From assembly GCF_013307245.1 (NCBI RefSeq), contig NZ_CP028941.1:1-64000 (forward strand): a stretch of 64,000 bases of DNA. The letters run 5' to 3'. This document shows positions 1-13,344 of this stretch, piece after piece (position 1 is the stretch's first letter; the number at the start of each line of letters is the position of its first letter). Source of the stretch: Polynucleobacter antarcticus (lineage in GTDB: Bacteria; Pseudomonadota; Gammaproteobacteria; Burkholderiales; Burkholderiaceae). The notes under the pieces are model-generated. The model had not been told where the DNA came from and did no database searches. It saw nothing but the letters and a program-made list of their open reading frames with translations. Both the position numbers and the translations under genes were made by a program.

Positions 1-30
1 TGAAATCGCTACAATAGACCTTCTAAAAAT

Positions 31-1455
31 ATGAGTAATTTACAAAATCCCCCTGCATTAAAGCTGCTTAGTCCACTTGGTTTTTGGGATGGCGCACTTG
101 GTACATTCGCGCGCGAGCTCTCCCCCCAGCAGTTCAAAACATGGATACAGCCCCTAACTCTCATCTCTTATAACGAAAGTGAGTATTTACTAACTATTGG
201 CGCTCCAAACCGATTTAAGCTTGATTGGATAAAAAAAACTTTTTCAGATCGTTTTCAAGAGTTAGCCACTGAATACTTTGGCTACGCCATTTCACTCAAT
301 TTTGTACTTAATGTAGACGGTGCAAGCTCACAAACGGCCGTAGAAACATCCCCCATTGAGGTGGTGGGGCTGCCGGTGGCCTTAATAAATCATGACAACC
401 CGTCCACAGATGAGCATGCCTTTGAAATAGAGGACCACTCCAAACTTAACCCAAATCTCACATTCGAAACTTTTGTTACTGGAAAAGCTAACCAATTAGC
501 TCGGGCAGCCTCCATTCAAGTAGCACACAACCCTGGAACGTCTTATAACCCGATGTTTTTGTATGGCGGTGTGGGCCTAGGAAAAACCCACCTAATTCAT
601 GCCATTGGCAACCACCTTCTTAAAGAAAAGCCTGGCGCCCGAATTCGTTATATTCACGCTGAGCAATATGTGTCCGATGTCGTGCGAGCCTATCAACAAA
701 AGGCTTTTGATCGCTTTAAGCGCTACTATCACTCGCTTGATCTTCTTTTAATTGACGATATTCAGTTTTTTAGCGGCAAATCCCGCACCCAAGAAGAGTT
801 TTTTTATGCCTTCGAGGCGCTACTAAGCAACAAATCGCAGGTCATCATTACTAGTGATACCTACCCAAAAGAGATGGCCGGAATTGATGATCGGCTAATT
901 TCTCGTTTTGATTCCGGGCTTACGGTGGCTATAGAACCGCCCGAGCTTGAGATGCGAGTGGCTATTTTGATGAAAAAAGCGTTGATTGAAGGCATCCCTA
1001 TGAGTGAGGATGTGGCATTTTTCGTTGCAAAGCATTTGCGCTCTAATGTGCGCGAACTTGAAGGTGCGTTGCGCAAGATTTTGGCTTTTGTCCGCTTTCA
1101 TGGCAAAGAGGTCACTATTGAAGTTGCCAGAATGGCTCTTAAAGACCTGTTATCCATCCAAAACCGGCAAATTTCAGTTGAAAACATTCAAAAGTCAGTC
1201 GCAGATTTTTATAGTATTAAGGTTGCTGACATGTATTCAAAAAGGCGTCCTGCGAACATTGCTAGACCAAGACAAATTGCGATGTTTATGGCAAAAGAGT
1301 TAACTCAAAAAAGTCTCCCAGAAATTGGGGAATTATTTGGTGGGCGAGATCACACAACCGTTCTACACGCAGTTCGTAAGATTGGTGAAGAGCGTACTCG
1401 CGATGGGCAACTCAACCATGAAATACATGTAATAGAGCAAACCTTAAAGTCTTAA
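31..1455 (+). CDS. dnaA: Chromosomal replication initiator DnaA
   Basis: ATP-dependent initiator that binds DnaA boxes at oriC, opens the duplex and loads the helicase. The 474-residue product has the full four-domain layout: N-terminal oligomerisation/helicase-contact domain (about 1-85), a variable linker (about 86-140), an AAA+ core with Walker [10 protein letters not shown] (about 179-187) and Walker B LLLIDD (about 238-243), and the C-terminal DNA-binding domain with the signature [11 protein letters not shown] near residues 437-447. Length is normal for the family. The ATG lies only 30 bases into the window, so its promoter and any rpmH-side origin sequences are not visible. The DnaA boxes directly downstream fit the usual dnaA-oriC-dnaN arrangement. 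Confidence 0.98.
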   Translation: MSNLQNPPALKLLSPLGFWDGALGTFARELSPQQFKTWIQPLTLISYNESEYLLTIGAPNRFKLDWIKKTFSDRFQELATEYFGYAISLNFVLNVDGASSQTAVETSPIEVVGLPVALINHDNPSTDEHAFEIEDHSKLNPNLTFETFVTGKANQLARAASIQVAHNPGTSYNPMFLYGGVGLGKTHLIHAIGNHLLKEKPGARIRYIHAEQYVSDVVRAYQQKAFDRFKRYYHSLDLLLIDDIQFFSGKSRTQEEFFYAFEALLSNKSQVIITSDTYPKEMAGIDDRLISRFDSGLTVAIEPPELEMRVAILMKKALIEGIPMSEDVAFFVAKHLRSNVRELEGALRKILAFVRFHGKEVTIEVARMALKDLLSIQNRQISVENIQKSVADFYSIKVADMYSKRRPANIARPRQIAMFMAKELTQKSLPEIGELFGGRDHTTVLHAVRKIGEERTRDGQLNHEIHVIEQTLKS

Positions 1456-1717
1456 ATTTGCTTGTGGATAAGTGTGTGGATGGTTGAGTGGATAAGTTTG
1501 TGGGTTCTATGTGGATAAATTGTGGAAAACGGCTCCTTCATGCAAAAATAGAGTGCCAATTAAAAGTTATCCAAGATTTATCCAGTGTTTATACAAAAGT
1601 TTTACACAGGGTTTTAAGAGTTTAGTGGCTTGTTTTATAAGGTGTTTATAACTTATCCACTGAAAAAGCAGGCCTTACTACTACTACTAATAAGATATAT
1701 ACAAGGATTTAAAAGCA
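1456..1717. other. oriC: oriC-like dnaA-dnaN intergenic region with DnaA boxes
   Basis: This 262-base non-coding gap holds several matches to the DnaA box TTATCCACA. Perfect copies on the minus strand (read TGTGGATAA) are at 1463-1471 and 1510-1518. One-mismatch copies are at 1487-1495 (AGTGGATAA) and 1653-1661 (TTATCCACT), and weaker ones at 1567-1575, 1578-1586 and 1521-1529. Boxes in the left half point one way and those in the right half the other. The segment just before dnaN is AT-rich (about 1600-1715) and could hold the unwinding element and the dnaN promoter. The position between dnaA and dnaN is a known origin location in proteobacteria. That replication starts here is inference. 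Confidence 0.8.
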
Positions 1718-2833
1718 ATGCAACTCGTAAACACATCGCGTGATAGTTTATTGAAACCCCTTCAAGTTGTTAGTGGCATTGTGGAACGAAGGCACACACT
1801 GCCCATTTTGGCGAATTTACTTTTCAAAAAGTTGGGTGACCGTGTTTCTTTTGTGTCTACTGATATTGAAATACAAATTACCACCAATGCCATGTTTGGT
1901 GTAGGTGAGGATGACGTAACGACTACAGTGGCTGCTAGAAAGCTTTTGGATATTTTAAGAGCGCTCCCAGAGGGCCCTGTTGCCTTAAATCTGAAAGACA
2001 ATCGTATGGTTGTGCAAAGCGGTAAAAGCCGCTTTTCATTACAAACTTTATCGGCCGCAGAGTTTCCTGTAATGCAAAGTGTTGGCGAAGTGACAGCTAA
2101 ATGGAAAATGCCTCAGAAGAGTTTTCGACAGCTAATTAGTCAAGTGCATTTTGCAATGGCCCAACAAGACATTCGTTATTACTTGAATGGAATGTTATTG
2201 GTGCTTGAGGGCAAACAGGTTATTGCAGTTGCCACCGATGGTCATCGCCTAGCTTATTCACAAGTGGAATTATTAGAGGCGCCTTCAGGTTCTGGTCAAA
2301 AACAAGAGATCATTATTCCTCGCAAAACAATTTTAGAATGCCAACACTTGTTGGAAGACTCAGATGAGGTGTTGGAGATGAGCCTAAGCTCAAATCAAAT
2401 TAAATTTACTTTTGGCGACATTGAATTAATTTCTAAGTTGGTTGAAGGAAAATTCCCGGATTTTCAGCGGGTTATCCCAAAAGGACATAAAAACTCATTA
2501 GTAGTCGGTAGAGATGTTTTACAGTCAGCGCTTCAGCGAGCTGCAATTTTAACTACTGACAAATTTAAAGGTGTTCGGTTTTCTTTATCGCCAAATCGGA
2601 TTACAGTGCAATCGACGAATGCCGAACAAGAGGAAGCACAGGAAGAAATTGAAACGGAATACAGTGGAGACACTGTTGAAATTGGCTTTAACGTAAGCTA
2701 CTTACTAGACGTTTTATCAAACCTAAAAAACGACAAAGTTCAAATTAGCCTAGGTGATGCCAACAGTAGCGCGGTCATCACCCTACCAGGCTCAGAAGAT
2801 TTTAAGTATGTCGTGATGCCAATGCGTATTTAA
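1718..2833 (+). CDS. dnaN: DNA polymerase III beta subunit (sliding clamp)
   Basis: Ring-shaped processivity clamp that tethers DNA polymerase III and other clamp-binding proteins to DNA. The 371-residue product starts with the typical MQLVNTSRDSLLKPLQVVSGIVERRHTLPIL segment and ends in the conserved VMPMRI tail that forms the partner-binding cleft. Three clamp subdomains of about 120 residues each fill the length, as in Escherichia coli (366 residues). The gene sits between the putative origin and gyrB, which begins only 11 bases after its stop, so dnaN and gyrB are probably co-transcribed. Confidence 0.98.
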   Translation: MQLVNTSRDSLLKPLQVVSGIVERRHTLPILANLLFKKLGDRVSFVSTDIEIQITTNAMFGVGEDDVTTTVAARKLLDILRALPEGPVALNLKDNRMVVQSGKSRFSLQTLSAAEFPVMQSVGEVTAKWKMPQKSFRQLISQVHFAMAQQDIRYYLNGMLLVLEGKQVIAVATDGHRLAYSQVELLEAPSGSGQKQEIIIPRKTILECQHLLEDSDEVLEMSLSSNQIKFTFGDIELISKLVEGKFPDFQRVIPKGHKNSLVVGRDVLQSALQRAAILTTDKFKGVRFSLSPNRITVQSTNAEQEEAQEEIETEYSGDTVEIGFNVSYLLDVLSNLKNDKVQISLGDANSSAVITLPGSEDFKYVVMPMRI

Positions 2834-2838
2834 TTTAG

Positions 2839-5342
<2,504 letters not shown>

Positions 5343-5343
<1 letters not shown>

Positions 5344-5837
5344 TGTCAATGAGTAAACAGAAATTAGTGGCGCCAAAAGTTGATCGTTCTTCTGTTGAAG
5401 TGCGGTCCTCGCCTATTCATGGCAAAGGCGTCTTTGTGCTTAAGCCAATTAAAAAAGGTGCGGCCATTGTTGAGTACAAGGGCGAGCACATTAGCTGGAA
5501 GCTAGCAGAGAAGCGTCACCCACATGACCCCAAGGATCCCAACCATACCTTTTATTTTTCTTTAGAGAGTGGTCGTTGCATTGATGCAAAGTACGGCGGT
5601 AACGCTGCACGGTGGATTAATCACTCATGCAAACCAAGCTGTGATGCGCGCGAAGATACCTTTGGTAAAGACCCCCGTGTTTTCATTTATGCTAAACGTG
5701 ATCTTAAGGTTGGAGAAGAGCTTTTCTATGATTATTCCTTGGGTATTGAAGGCCGTATTACCAAGCAAATGAAAAAAGATTACGAATGTCGTTGTGGTGC
5801 AAAGAAGTGTCGTGGCACCATGCTAAATCTAGATTAA
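5343..5837 (+). CDS. SET-domain protein-lysine methyltransferase family protein
   Basis: Predicted S-adenosylmethionine-dependent lysine methyltransferase of about 164 residues. Visible hallmarks are the N-terminal SET strand with IHGKGVFV (about residue 27), the cofactor/substrate motif WINHSC (about 90-96), the ELFYDYSLG motif (about 127-135) and a C-terminal post-SET zinc motif CRCGAKKCRG (about 149-158). The target protein cannot be told from sequence. The likely ATG overlaps the gyrB stop (TGATG), suggesting translational coupling. A TTG at 5340 and an ATG at 5349 are alternative starts. Bacterial SET proteins are known, but few have an experimentally defined role. Confidence 0.85.
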
Positions 5838-5852
5838 AGACGGCTTTTTAAT

Positions 5853-6071
5853 ATGCTGTTTTTGTCAATTCAAGATTTAGAGGCCGCCATTAATTATTGG
5901 CGTGGTCGATCTCCTGCTTCAGGTGAGGAGTTGCATTTATGCCTTGAGGCAGCCGCACTTGCGAAGCCTTATGCACTTATGATTATTCAGGGCGCACAAA
6001 GGGTTCCATTGGATATGTTGGATGTCGCCGCTAAATCTGCTATTGAAAAATACCAGAAACTACCCAAATAA
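5853..6071 (+). CDS. DUF3717-type small protein
   Basis: Small acidic protein of 72 residues with the pattern IQDLEAAINYWRGRSPASGEE, an LCLEAAALAKPYALMI helix and a variable C-terminal tail. This matches my memory of the DUF3717 family, small proteins of unknown function found in Burkholderiales, though a profile search was not run. It follows the SET gene by 15 bases on the same strand and precedes the parS-containing gap, so it may be the last gene of a gyrB transcript. No signal peptide or membrane segment is visible. No function can be assigned. Confidence 0.7.
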   Translation: MLFLSIQDLEAAINYWRGRSPASGEELHLCLEAAALAKPYALMIIQGAQRVPLDMLDVAAKSAIEKYQKLPK

Positions 6072-6139
6072 ATAAAATATCTATTTAAATCAATGTATTG
6101 CGGATGGCTTAGGCGCCATCGATGCTATTTTATCCATTT

Positions 6140-6155
6140 TGTTTCACGTGAAACC
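6140..6155. promoter_or_regulatory. parS: parS centromere site 1 (15/16 match)
   Basis: TGTTTCACGTGAAACC differs from the widely conserved parS palindrome TGTTTCACGTGAAACA only at the last base. It lies in the gap before mnmG. The site is nested in a larger inverted repeat: CATTTTGTT at 6135-6143 and AACAAAATG at 6156-6164. ParB encoded at 9592-10482 is the expected binder. Confidence 0.88.
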
Positions 6156-6194
6156 AACAAAATGCTATGATCATCGCCCCATCAAAGGTAAATC

Positions 6195-8120
6195 ATGCGT
6201 TACTCAAAGAATTTCGATGTCATAGTGGTTGGCGGCGGTCATGCTGGAACTGAGGCCGCCCTTGCGGCCGCACGTATGGGTTGTGACACGCTGTTAATTA
6301 CTCACAGTATTGAAAGTTTAGGCGCAATGAGTTGTAACCCCTCAATTGGGGGGATTGGCAAGGGTCACCTAGTTAAAGAGATTGATGCGATGGGCGGCGC
6401 CATGGCTGCCGCAACTGACGAGGCCGGCATTCAATTTAGGATCTTGAACTCAAGTAAGGGGCCAGCGGTCCGCGCCACCCGCGCCCAGGGCGACAGGATT
6501 TTGTATAAAGCGGCTATTCGCCATCGTCTGGAGAATCAAGAAAATCTCACCCTTTTTCAGGCTGCAGTAGACGATCTTTTGGTTAAGGGAGATGAGGTCC
6601 AGGGCATAGTGACTCAGATGGGCCTTGAATTTATGTCACGGAAAGTGGTGCTTACAGCGGGGACTTTCCTTAATGGCAAAATTCATGTTGGCTTAAACAA
6701 CTATTCTGGCGGGCGAGCTGGCGATCCAGCGGCGATTTCTTTGTCGGATAGATTAAAAGAACTAAAGCTTCCTCAAGGCAGACTTAAGACAGGCACCCCA
6801 CCCCGCATTGATGGCCGAACAATTGATTTTTCCGTCATGCTTGAGCAGCCTGGGGACTTAGACCCCATTCCTGTTTTCTCTTATCTAGGTAGGCCAGAAC
6901 AGCACCCTAGGCAAGTTCCTTGCTGGATCTCACATACTAATGAGCAAACACACGACATTATTCGCGGCGGCCTGAGCCGTTCCCCGATGTATACCGGGGT
7001 GATTGAAGGGGTTGGCCCCCGTTATTGCCCCTCTATTGAGGACAAAATTCATCGTTTTGCCTCCAGAAATAGCCATCAAATTTTTCTAGAGCCCGAGGGA
7101 TTAACAACCAACGAGTTTTACCCCAATGGAATTTCTACTAGCCTCCCTTTTGATGTTCAGTGGGATTTGGTGCGTAGTATTCGAGGTCTAGAGGCCGCGG
7201 TCATTGTGCGCCCTGGTTATGCTATTGAGTATGACTTCTTTGATCCCCGCCATTTGCGCCACAGCTTAGAAACGAAGGCAATTACTGGCTTGTATTTTGC
7301 GGGTCAAATTAATGGCACAACGGGTTATGAAGAGGCCGCAGCACAGGGTATGTTGGCCGGTATTAATGCTGGTTTGGCGGCAAAGGGTAAGGCACCCTGG
7401 ACTCCTAAGCGGAGTGAGTCTTATATCGGGGTATTGGTTGACGATTTAATTACTCTAGGCGTTCAAGAGCCATACCGAATGTTTACCAGCCGCGCTGAGT
7501 ATCGCCTCAGTTTGCGCGAAGACAATGCGGATATGCGATTAACGGCCATTGGTCGAGAGCTTAACTTGGTCGACGACTATCGCTGGAACACATTTTGTCG
7601 AAAACAAGAGGCTGTTTCACGTGAAACATTAAGGTTGCAAGAGACCTGGATAGGCCCCAAACATGATTCCGCAAAACTTGTTTCTGAGCTTCTGGGTCAA
7701 GATTTATCGCATGAGTGTAGTTTGGTAGAGTTAATAAGGCGCCCTGGTGTCACCTATAACGCCGTTATTGGCTTAGCAAACGGTATGTGGTCTCCAGGTC
7801 CTCTGGATGATGATTTGGGCCTGGCGCAGCAAATAGGCGATCAGGTAGAGGTTGCCATTAAATACAAAGGTTACATAGATAGACAGGCAGCTGAAATTGA
7901 GCGCCAGAGCCATCATGAGGACTTCCCTTTGTCCGAGGCTCTTGATTACACCCAGGTGCTTGGTTTGTCAAAAGAAGTGCAGCAAAAACTGAATCTTCAT
8001 AAACCAGATACCTTGGGCCAGGCTGGCAGAATCTCGGGTGTGACACCAGCAGCGCTCTCCTTGTTGTTGGTACATCTTAAAAAAGGCCTGGGACGCACCA
8101 CAGAAGCCTCTCATGAGTAA
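6195..8120 (+). CDS. mnmG: tRNA uridine-5-carboxymethylaminomethyl modification enzyme MnmG
   Basis: FAD- and folate-dependent enzyme that, with MnmE, builds the cmnm5/mnm5 modification at wobble uridine 34 of certain tRNAs. The 641 residues begin with the dinucleotide-binding motif [17 protein letters not shown] (about 12-28), followed by [23 protein letters not shown] (about 47-69) and [16 protein letters not shown] family segments. The C-terminal helical domain contacts MnmE. Length matches the family (about 630). MnmE is not in the window. A perfect parS site is embedded in the coding sequence at 7613-7628. The stop overlaps the rsmG start by 8 bases, so the two genes are coupled. Confidence 0.97.
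   Translation: MRYSKNFDVIVVGGGHAGTEAALAAARMGCDTLLITHSIESLGAMSCNPSIGGIGKGHLVKEIDAMGGAMAAATDEAGIQFRILNSSKGPAVRATRAQGDRILYKAAIRHRLENQENLTLFQAAVDDLLVKGDEVQGIVTQMGLEFMSRKVVLTAGTFLNGKIHVGLNNYSGGRAGDPAAISLSDRLKELKLPQGRLKTGTPPRIDGRTIDFSVMLEQPGDLDPIPVFSYLGRPEQHPRQVPCWISHTNEQTHDIIRGGLSRSPMYTGVIEGVGPRYCPSIEDKIHRFASRNSHQIFLEPEGLTTNEFYPNGISTSLPFDVQWDLVRSIRGLEAAVIVRPGYAIEYDFFDPRHLRHSLETKAITGLYFAGQINGTTGYEEAAAQGMLAGINAGLAAKGKAPWTPKRSESYIGVLVDDLITLGVQEPYRMFTSRAEYRLSLREDNADMRLTAIGRELNLVDDYRWNTFCRKQEAVSRETLRLQETWIGPKHDSAKLVSELLGQDLSHECSLVELIRRPGVTYNAVIGLANGMWSPGPLDDDLGLAQQIGDQVEVAIKYKGYIDRQAAEIERQSHHEDFPLSEALDYTQVLGLSKEVQQKLNLHKPDTLGQAGRISGVTPAALSLLLVHLKKGLGRTTEASHE
7613..7628. promoter_or_regulatory. parS: parS centromere site 2, inside mnmG (16/16 match)
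   Basis: TGTTTCACGTGAAACA is an exact copy of the consensus parS palindrome. It lies within the mnmG reading frame, where it contributes to the residues VSRET. It is about 2 kb upstream of parB, and origin-proximal parS sites near parAB are the norm. This is the highest-affinity candidate for ParB nucleation in the window. Confidence 0.93.
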
Positions 8121-8787
8121 TGAGCTTATTGCTTTGGGCGTTGAGGGCTTGGGTCTTGACCTTACCCCTGAAAACCTTGCCAATTTAGAGTTGTTTTTAC
8201 AAGAAATGCATCGTTGGAATCGCGTTCATAACCTCACGGCGATTGACAATGAGCAGGATTCAATACGCCTGCATCTCATTGATTCTATTACAGTTTTACC
8301 GATAATGCGGCATTATTTAAAAATACAAAGCCCCCAGATTGCTGATTTAGGCTCAGGCGGCGGCTTACCTGCCATTCCAATTGCTATCTTGCAGCCAAGT
8401 TGGCATTTGACTTTAATAGAAGCTGTGCGAAAAAAAACCGCTTTCTTGCAGCATATTCGCGGTAAGTTAGGCTTAAAGAATATTGAAGTGCTGAGTGAGC
8501 GGGCAGAGGCTGTTGCCAAAGCACGGCCAGGGCAATTCGATGCCGTGATTTCTAGGGCATTTTCTAGCCTAACCCAATTCTTAGACCTATCTCTCCCCTT
8601 GTTAAGGCCGGGCGGCCTTGTTTTTGCTATGAAAGGGAAGCGCGCTGACGAAGAATTGAAGGCCGTTTGTATTGATAGTTGGCAGTTGCTTGCGGATGAG
8701 TCTTTGCATATTCCCAATCTGGCGGTGGAGCGACGTCTATTGGTTTTATCCCCCATGAGAAAATTACCCCTTTCAGCACAACATTAA
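8113..8787 (+). CDS. rsmG: 16S rRNA (guanine527-N7)-methyltransferase RsmG
   Basis: S-adenosylmethionine-dependent methyltransferase that modifies G527 in the 530 loop of 16S rRNA. The 224-residue product has the cofactor-binding glycine motif [16 protein letters not shown] near residue 76 and the family segments [12 protein letters not shown] and [10 protein letters not shown] before it. Loss of this gene gives low-level streptomycin resistance in other bacteria. It overlaps mnmG by 8 bases and is followed 10 bases later by parA, so mnmG-rsmG-parA-parB-atpI looks like one transcription unit. Confidence 0.96.
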   Translation: MSNELIALGVEGLGLDLTPENLANLELFLQEMHRWNRVHNLTAIDNEQDSIRLHLIDSITVLPIMRHYLKIQSPQIADLGSGGGLPAIPIAILQPSWHLTLIEAVRKKTAFLQHIRGKLGLKNIEVLSERAEAVAKARPGQFDAVISRAFSSLTQFLDLSLPLLRPGGLVFAMKGKRADEELKAVCIDSWQLLADESLHIPNLAVERRLLVLSPMRKLPLSAQH

Positions 8788-8797
8788 TAAGAAAACG

Positions 8798-9568
8798 ATG
8801 GCCAAAATATTTTGTATTGCCAATCAAAAAGGCGGCGTTGGTAAAACAACCACTGCAGTTAATTTAGCGGCAGGTTTAGCAGGCTTACAGCAACGCGTTT
8901 TGTTGGTGGACTTAGATCCACAAGGCAATGCCACGATGGGGTCAGGTATCGAAAAAGCGGATTTAAAAAACACGGTGTATCAAGTGTTGATCGGCCTTGC
9001 TTCTATAAAAGAAAGTGCGCAACGTTGCGAAAGTTCTGGCTACGATGTGCTGCCTGCCAATCGCGATTTAGCGGGTGCGGAAATTGAGTTGGTAGATCTC
9101 GATTCTCGGGAGCAGCGTTTGAAAGATGCGCTTGCCGAAGTAGGCGGGGACTACGATTTTATTTTGATTGATTGCCCTCCCGCACTATCCTTGCTAACAC
9201 TTAATGGATTGTGTGCAGCCAATGGTGTGATCGTACCAATGCAATGTGAATACTTTGCTTTAGAGGGTTTATCCGACCTGGTAAATACTATTAAGCAGGT
9301 ACACGCCAACTTAAACCCGGACCTGGTCATTATTGGTTTGCTGCGCGTTATGTTTGATTCACGCATGACTTTGCAGCAACAGGTTTCAGATCAGTTGATT
9401 GAGCACTTTGGTGACAAGGTATTCAAAACTATTATCCCGCGCAATGTTAGGCTGGCTGAGGCCCCATCTTACGGGCTTCCTGGAGTTGCTTTCGATAAAT
9501 CAGCGCGCGGCGCAAAAGCATATTTAGAGTTTGGTGCCGAAATGATTGCGCGCATCAAGCAAATGTAA
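8798..9568 (+). CDS. parA: Chromosome-partitioning ATPase ParA (Soj)
   Basis: Deviant-Walker ATPase that drives segregation of ParB-parS complexes. The 256 residues start with the deviant Walker A KGGVGKTT (about 11-18) and contain the [14 protein letters not shown] motif and the [15 protein letters not shown]alker B region. The absence of an N-terminal DNA-binding extension marks the short chromosomal (Soj-like) class. It is placed directly upstream of parB and near both parS sites, as expected for a chromosomal parABS locus. Confidence 0.97.
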   Translation: MAKIFCIANQKGGVGKTTTAVNLAAGLAGLQQRVLLVDLDPQGNATMGSGIEKADLKNTVYQVLIGLASIKESAQRCESSGYDVLPANRDLAGAEIELVDLDSREQRLKDALAEVGGDYDFILIDCPPALSLLTLNGLCAANGVIVPMQCEYFALEGLSDLVNTIKQVHANLNPDLVIIGLLRVMFDSRMTLQQQVSDQLIEHFGDKVFKTIIPRNVRLAEAPSYGLPGVAFDKSARGAKAYLEFGAEMIARIKQM

Positions 9569-9591
9569 AACGGAGAGGCAATAAAAATACT

Positions 9592-10482
9592 ATGGTCGCA
9601 ATTAAGAAAAAAGGCTTGGGCCGCGGGCTAGATGCCTTGCTTGGTGAAAAGGCGCAAAAAGAAACGACCACCGAGATTAATCGTTTGCCATTAAGTGCAT
9701 TGCAAGCGGGCAAATATCAACCGCGCCAAAAAATGGAAGCGGGCGCCCTGCAAGAGTTGGCTGAAAGTATTCGCGAGCAAGGCGTGATGCAGCCATTGTT
9801 GGTGCGCTTAGTAGCGCCAGGGAAATACGAAATTATTGCGGGTGAACGTCGTTTTCGTGCGGCCACTTTAGCTGGATTGAAAGAAGTGCCTGTATTGGTT
9901 TCTGGGGCCGATGATCAAGCTGCTGCTGCAATGGCCTTGATCGAAAATATGCAGAGGGAAGATTTAAATCCGCTGGAGGAATCGCAAGGTTTAGCGAGGC
10001 TGATTGAAGAGTTTCGATTTACCCATGAGCAGGCCGCTAAAGCAGTTGGCAAATCTCGTAGCGCCATCACCAATTTACTGCGCTTAAGTCAGCTGGCAAA
10101 GCCAGTTCAAGCAATGCTCTTGGCAGGGGATATTGATATGGGCCACGCCCGTGCCCTACTTCCATTGCCGGGTGCGAGTCAGGTGGCCTTGGCCCAAAGA
10201 ATTGCTGCACAAGGACTATCTGTGCGAGAAGCGGAAAGAATGTCGACAGCTTTGGCTTTGGCCGGGGGCCATATTGGCGACAAAAAAGGGAAAACGAAGG
10301 CTGGGGGCGGGGCCGTAAGTCGTGACCCGGATATGCAGCGCCTCACCCATGAAATTTCAGATCTTATTGGCCTCAGTGCGGAATTTAAACTTAAAGGCCA
10401 GGGCGGAGAGCTTAAAATCCGCTTTAGTCAATTTGAGGAGCTAGACTCCTTATTAAGTAAATTAGGCATCAAAGTAGATTGA
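9592..10482 (+). CDS. parB: Chromosome-partitioning protein ParB (Spo0J)
   Basis: Centromere-binding CTP-dependent clamp protein. The 296 residues include the basic N-terminus GLGRGLDALLG that stimulates ParA, the ParB/Srx nucleotide-binding motif with GERRFRAA (about residue 84), and a helix-turn-helix around QAAKAVGKSRSAITNLLRL (about 144-162) that reads parS. A C-terminal dimerisation domain follows (KIRFSQFEELDSLLSKLGI). An Ala/Gly/Lys-rich linker lies between them. parB follows parA by 23 bases. Its TGA overlaps the TTG start of the next gene. Confidence 0.97.
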   Translation: MVAIKKKGLGRGLDALLGEKAQKETTTEINRLPLSALQAGKYQPRQKMEAGALQELAESIREQGVMQPLLVRLVAPGKYEIIAGERRFRAATLAGLKEVPVLVSGADDQAAAAMALIENMQREDLNPLEESQGLARLIEEFRFTHEQAAKAVGKSRSAITNLLRLSQLAKPVQAMLLAGDIDMGHARALLPLPGASQVALAQRIAAQGLSVREAERMSTALALAGGHIGDKKGKTKAGGGAVSRDPDMQRLTHEISDLIGLSAEFKLKGQGGELKIRFSQFEELDSLLSKLGIKVD

Positions 10483-10997
10483 AGCCCCCTGATAAAAAAT
10501 TGAATACGAATAGGCCGACTTCTAGGCCAGCAGATCAGTGGGAGGACTCTGCCGAAGAGATATGGCCAAGTTATAGCAAGCAAGACATTGAGGCATTGAA
10601 AGCCTTAAACCCCAGATTGTTTACGAACAGCCGGTCTTGGTATGTCATCTTGATGCAAATAGGCATTACGCTAGTTTTATCGTTTTTTTTCTTCATATTT
10701 GTTGGAAGCCCTGATAATTCCGTTTATACTTACTCCGCTTTAGTAGGCGGCTCAATTGGTTTTTTGCCTTCAACCCTATTTTTATTGCGTTTAGAGCTTG
10801 CAAAAGCCAGCAATAAAAATAAGAGTGCTGGCACCTACTTATCTGCCCTGGTATCCGGTGAGCTGCTAAAAATTGTTTTAACTGTGCTGCTGTTTATAGC
10901 ATTTGCTATTAAGTTGCCAGACTTGAAATGGGTACCACTATTAGTAGCATATGTGGTGACCCTAAAATGTTATTTATTGGCTTGGTTTTGGAAATAA
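10479..10997 (+). CDS. atpI: ATP synthase subunit I (AtpI-like membrane protein)
   Basis: Predicted integral membrane protein of 172 residues with about four hydrophobic segments after a polar N-terminus of about 50 residues. Members of the AtpI family assist assembly of the c-ring, and the gene usually heads the atp operon as it does here. The reading frame begins with TTG at 10479, overlapping the parB stop (TTGA), and no better ATG exists before the first membrane segment. Assignment rests on hydropathy and position because the family is poorly conserved. Confidence 0.8.
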   Translation: MKPPDKKLNTNRPTSRPADQWEDSAEEIWPSYSKQDIEALKALNPRLFTNSRSWYVILMQIGITLVLSFFFFIFVGSPDNSVYTYSALVGGSIGFLPSTLFLLRLELAKASNKNKSAGTYLSALVSGELLKIVLTVLLFIAFAIKLPDLKWVPLLVAYVVTLKCYLLAWFWK

Positions 10998-11009
10998 TCA
11001 AGCAATTAA

Positions 11010-11909
<900 letters not shown>

Positions 11910-11945
11910 GTAACAACCACCCTTTATTTTTAACTTTATCTTTAA

Positions 11946-12227
<282 letters not shown>

Positions 12228-12290
12228 TTGTTTTGGCGTGGATGACTATCAAGCCATCCAACTGTTCTCAACAATACTGAAAGGAATATC

Positions 12291-12761
12291 GTGAATCTGA
12301 ACGCGACCCTATTCGCGCAAATGATTGTTTTCTTCGTCTTATGGTGGGTAGTTGCCCGTTTTGTGTGGCCACCACTTATTAAGTCATTAGATGAGCGATC
12401 AGCCAAAATTGCCGAAGGTTTGGCAGCAGCCGAACGTGGTAAAGAAGCGCTTTCATTGGCAAATAATGTGGCCGAACAAGAATTAAGCAAAGCCCGCCAA
12501 GAAGGTGTGCAGCGTGTTGCTGAAGCTGAGAAGCGTGCACAAATGTCTGCGGAAGAAATTCGCGCCAACGCACAAGCTGAAGCGGCCCGTATTATTTCTC
12601 AAGCAAAGCAAGATGCAGATCAGCAGGTAACACGTGCTCGCGAAGTGTTGCGGGCCGAAGTGGCAATGCTGGCCGTTAAGGGCGCCGAACAAATTTTGCG
12701 CCGCGAAGTGGACGCAAAAACACACGGTGCATTGCTTGATCAGTTAAAGGCAGAGCTCTAA
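12291..12761 (+). CDS. atpF: F1Fo ATP synthase subunit b
   Basis: Peripheral-stalk subunit with one N-terminal transmembrane helix (about 5-27, [19 protein letters not shown]) followed by a long charged coiled coil rich in Ala, Glu, Lys and Arg to the C-terminus. It has 156 residues, the same as in Escherichia coli. The start is GTG at 12291, preceded by AAAGGAA; no ATG lies before the membrane helix. The stop is separated from the atpH start by a single base. Confidence 0.96.
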   Translation: MNLNATLFAQMIVFFVLWWVVARFVWPPLIKSLDERSAKIAEGLAAAERGKEALSLANNVAEQELSKARQEGVQRVAEAEKRAQMSAEEIRANAQAEAARIISQAKQDADQQVTRAREVLRAEVAMLAVKGAEQILRREVDAKTHGALLDQLKAEL

Positions 12762-12762
12762 T

Positions 12763-13299
12763 ATGGCTGATTTAGCCACCATTGCACGCCCCTACGCTGA
12801 AGCGCTTTTTCAGAGCGCTAAGCCTGCTGAGCTCGCTGCTTATTTGCAACAGTTACATGAGCTAGCGCAGCTCGCTGCATTGCCTGAGGTTGCCGTCCTC
12901 TCAAATAACCCAAAAGTTTCTGCAGATGATTTAAGCAAATTACTTTCTGGCATGGTGAAGACAAAATTAGATGGGAAGGTTTCTAGTTTTTTAAGCCTGA
13001 TTAACCAGAGCCATCGTTTATCAGCGATTCCTGAAATTGCAATTCAATTTGAAGCGATGAAAAATAAGAGCGAAGGTGCTGCAGAGGTGCTAATTACAAG
13101 CGCATTCCCATTAGAAGGCTCTGCACTGAACGACTTATTGTTAAGTTTGAAAAAGCGCTTTGGGGGTAAAGAATTGCGCCCGACTATTCAGGTAGATCCA
13201 GCATTAATTGGCGGAGTTCGCATTCAGGTTGGTGATGAAGTGATGGATAGTTCAGTGAAGGCTCGTTTAGCTCAAATGCAAGTCAGTCTTGGTGCTTAA
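12763..13299 (+). CDS. atpH: F1Fo ATP synthase subunit delta
   Basis: Delta subunit, connecting the top of F1 to the b-subunit stalk. The 178-residue product has the helical N-domain (ATIARPYAEALFQSA) and the C-terminal signature with LIGGVRIQVGDEVMDSSVKARLAQMQ near the end. Length matches the family. The ATG begins two bases after the atpF TAA, which supports tight coupling. Confidence 0.96.
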   Translation: MADLATIARPYAEALFQSAKPAELAAYLQQLHELAQLAALPEVAVLSNNPKVSADDLSKLLSGMVKTKLDGKVSSFLSLINQSHRLSAIPEIAIQFEAMKNKSEGAAEVLITSAFPLEGSALNDLLLSLKKRFGGKELRPTIQVDPALIGGVRIQVGDEVMDSSVKARLAQMQVSLGA

Positions 13300-13344
13300 G
13301 ACATCCCTATTAAGAACATACGAAATAATACCCAGGAGTAAGTA

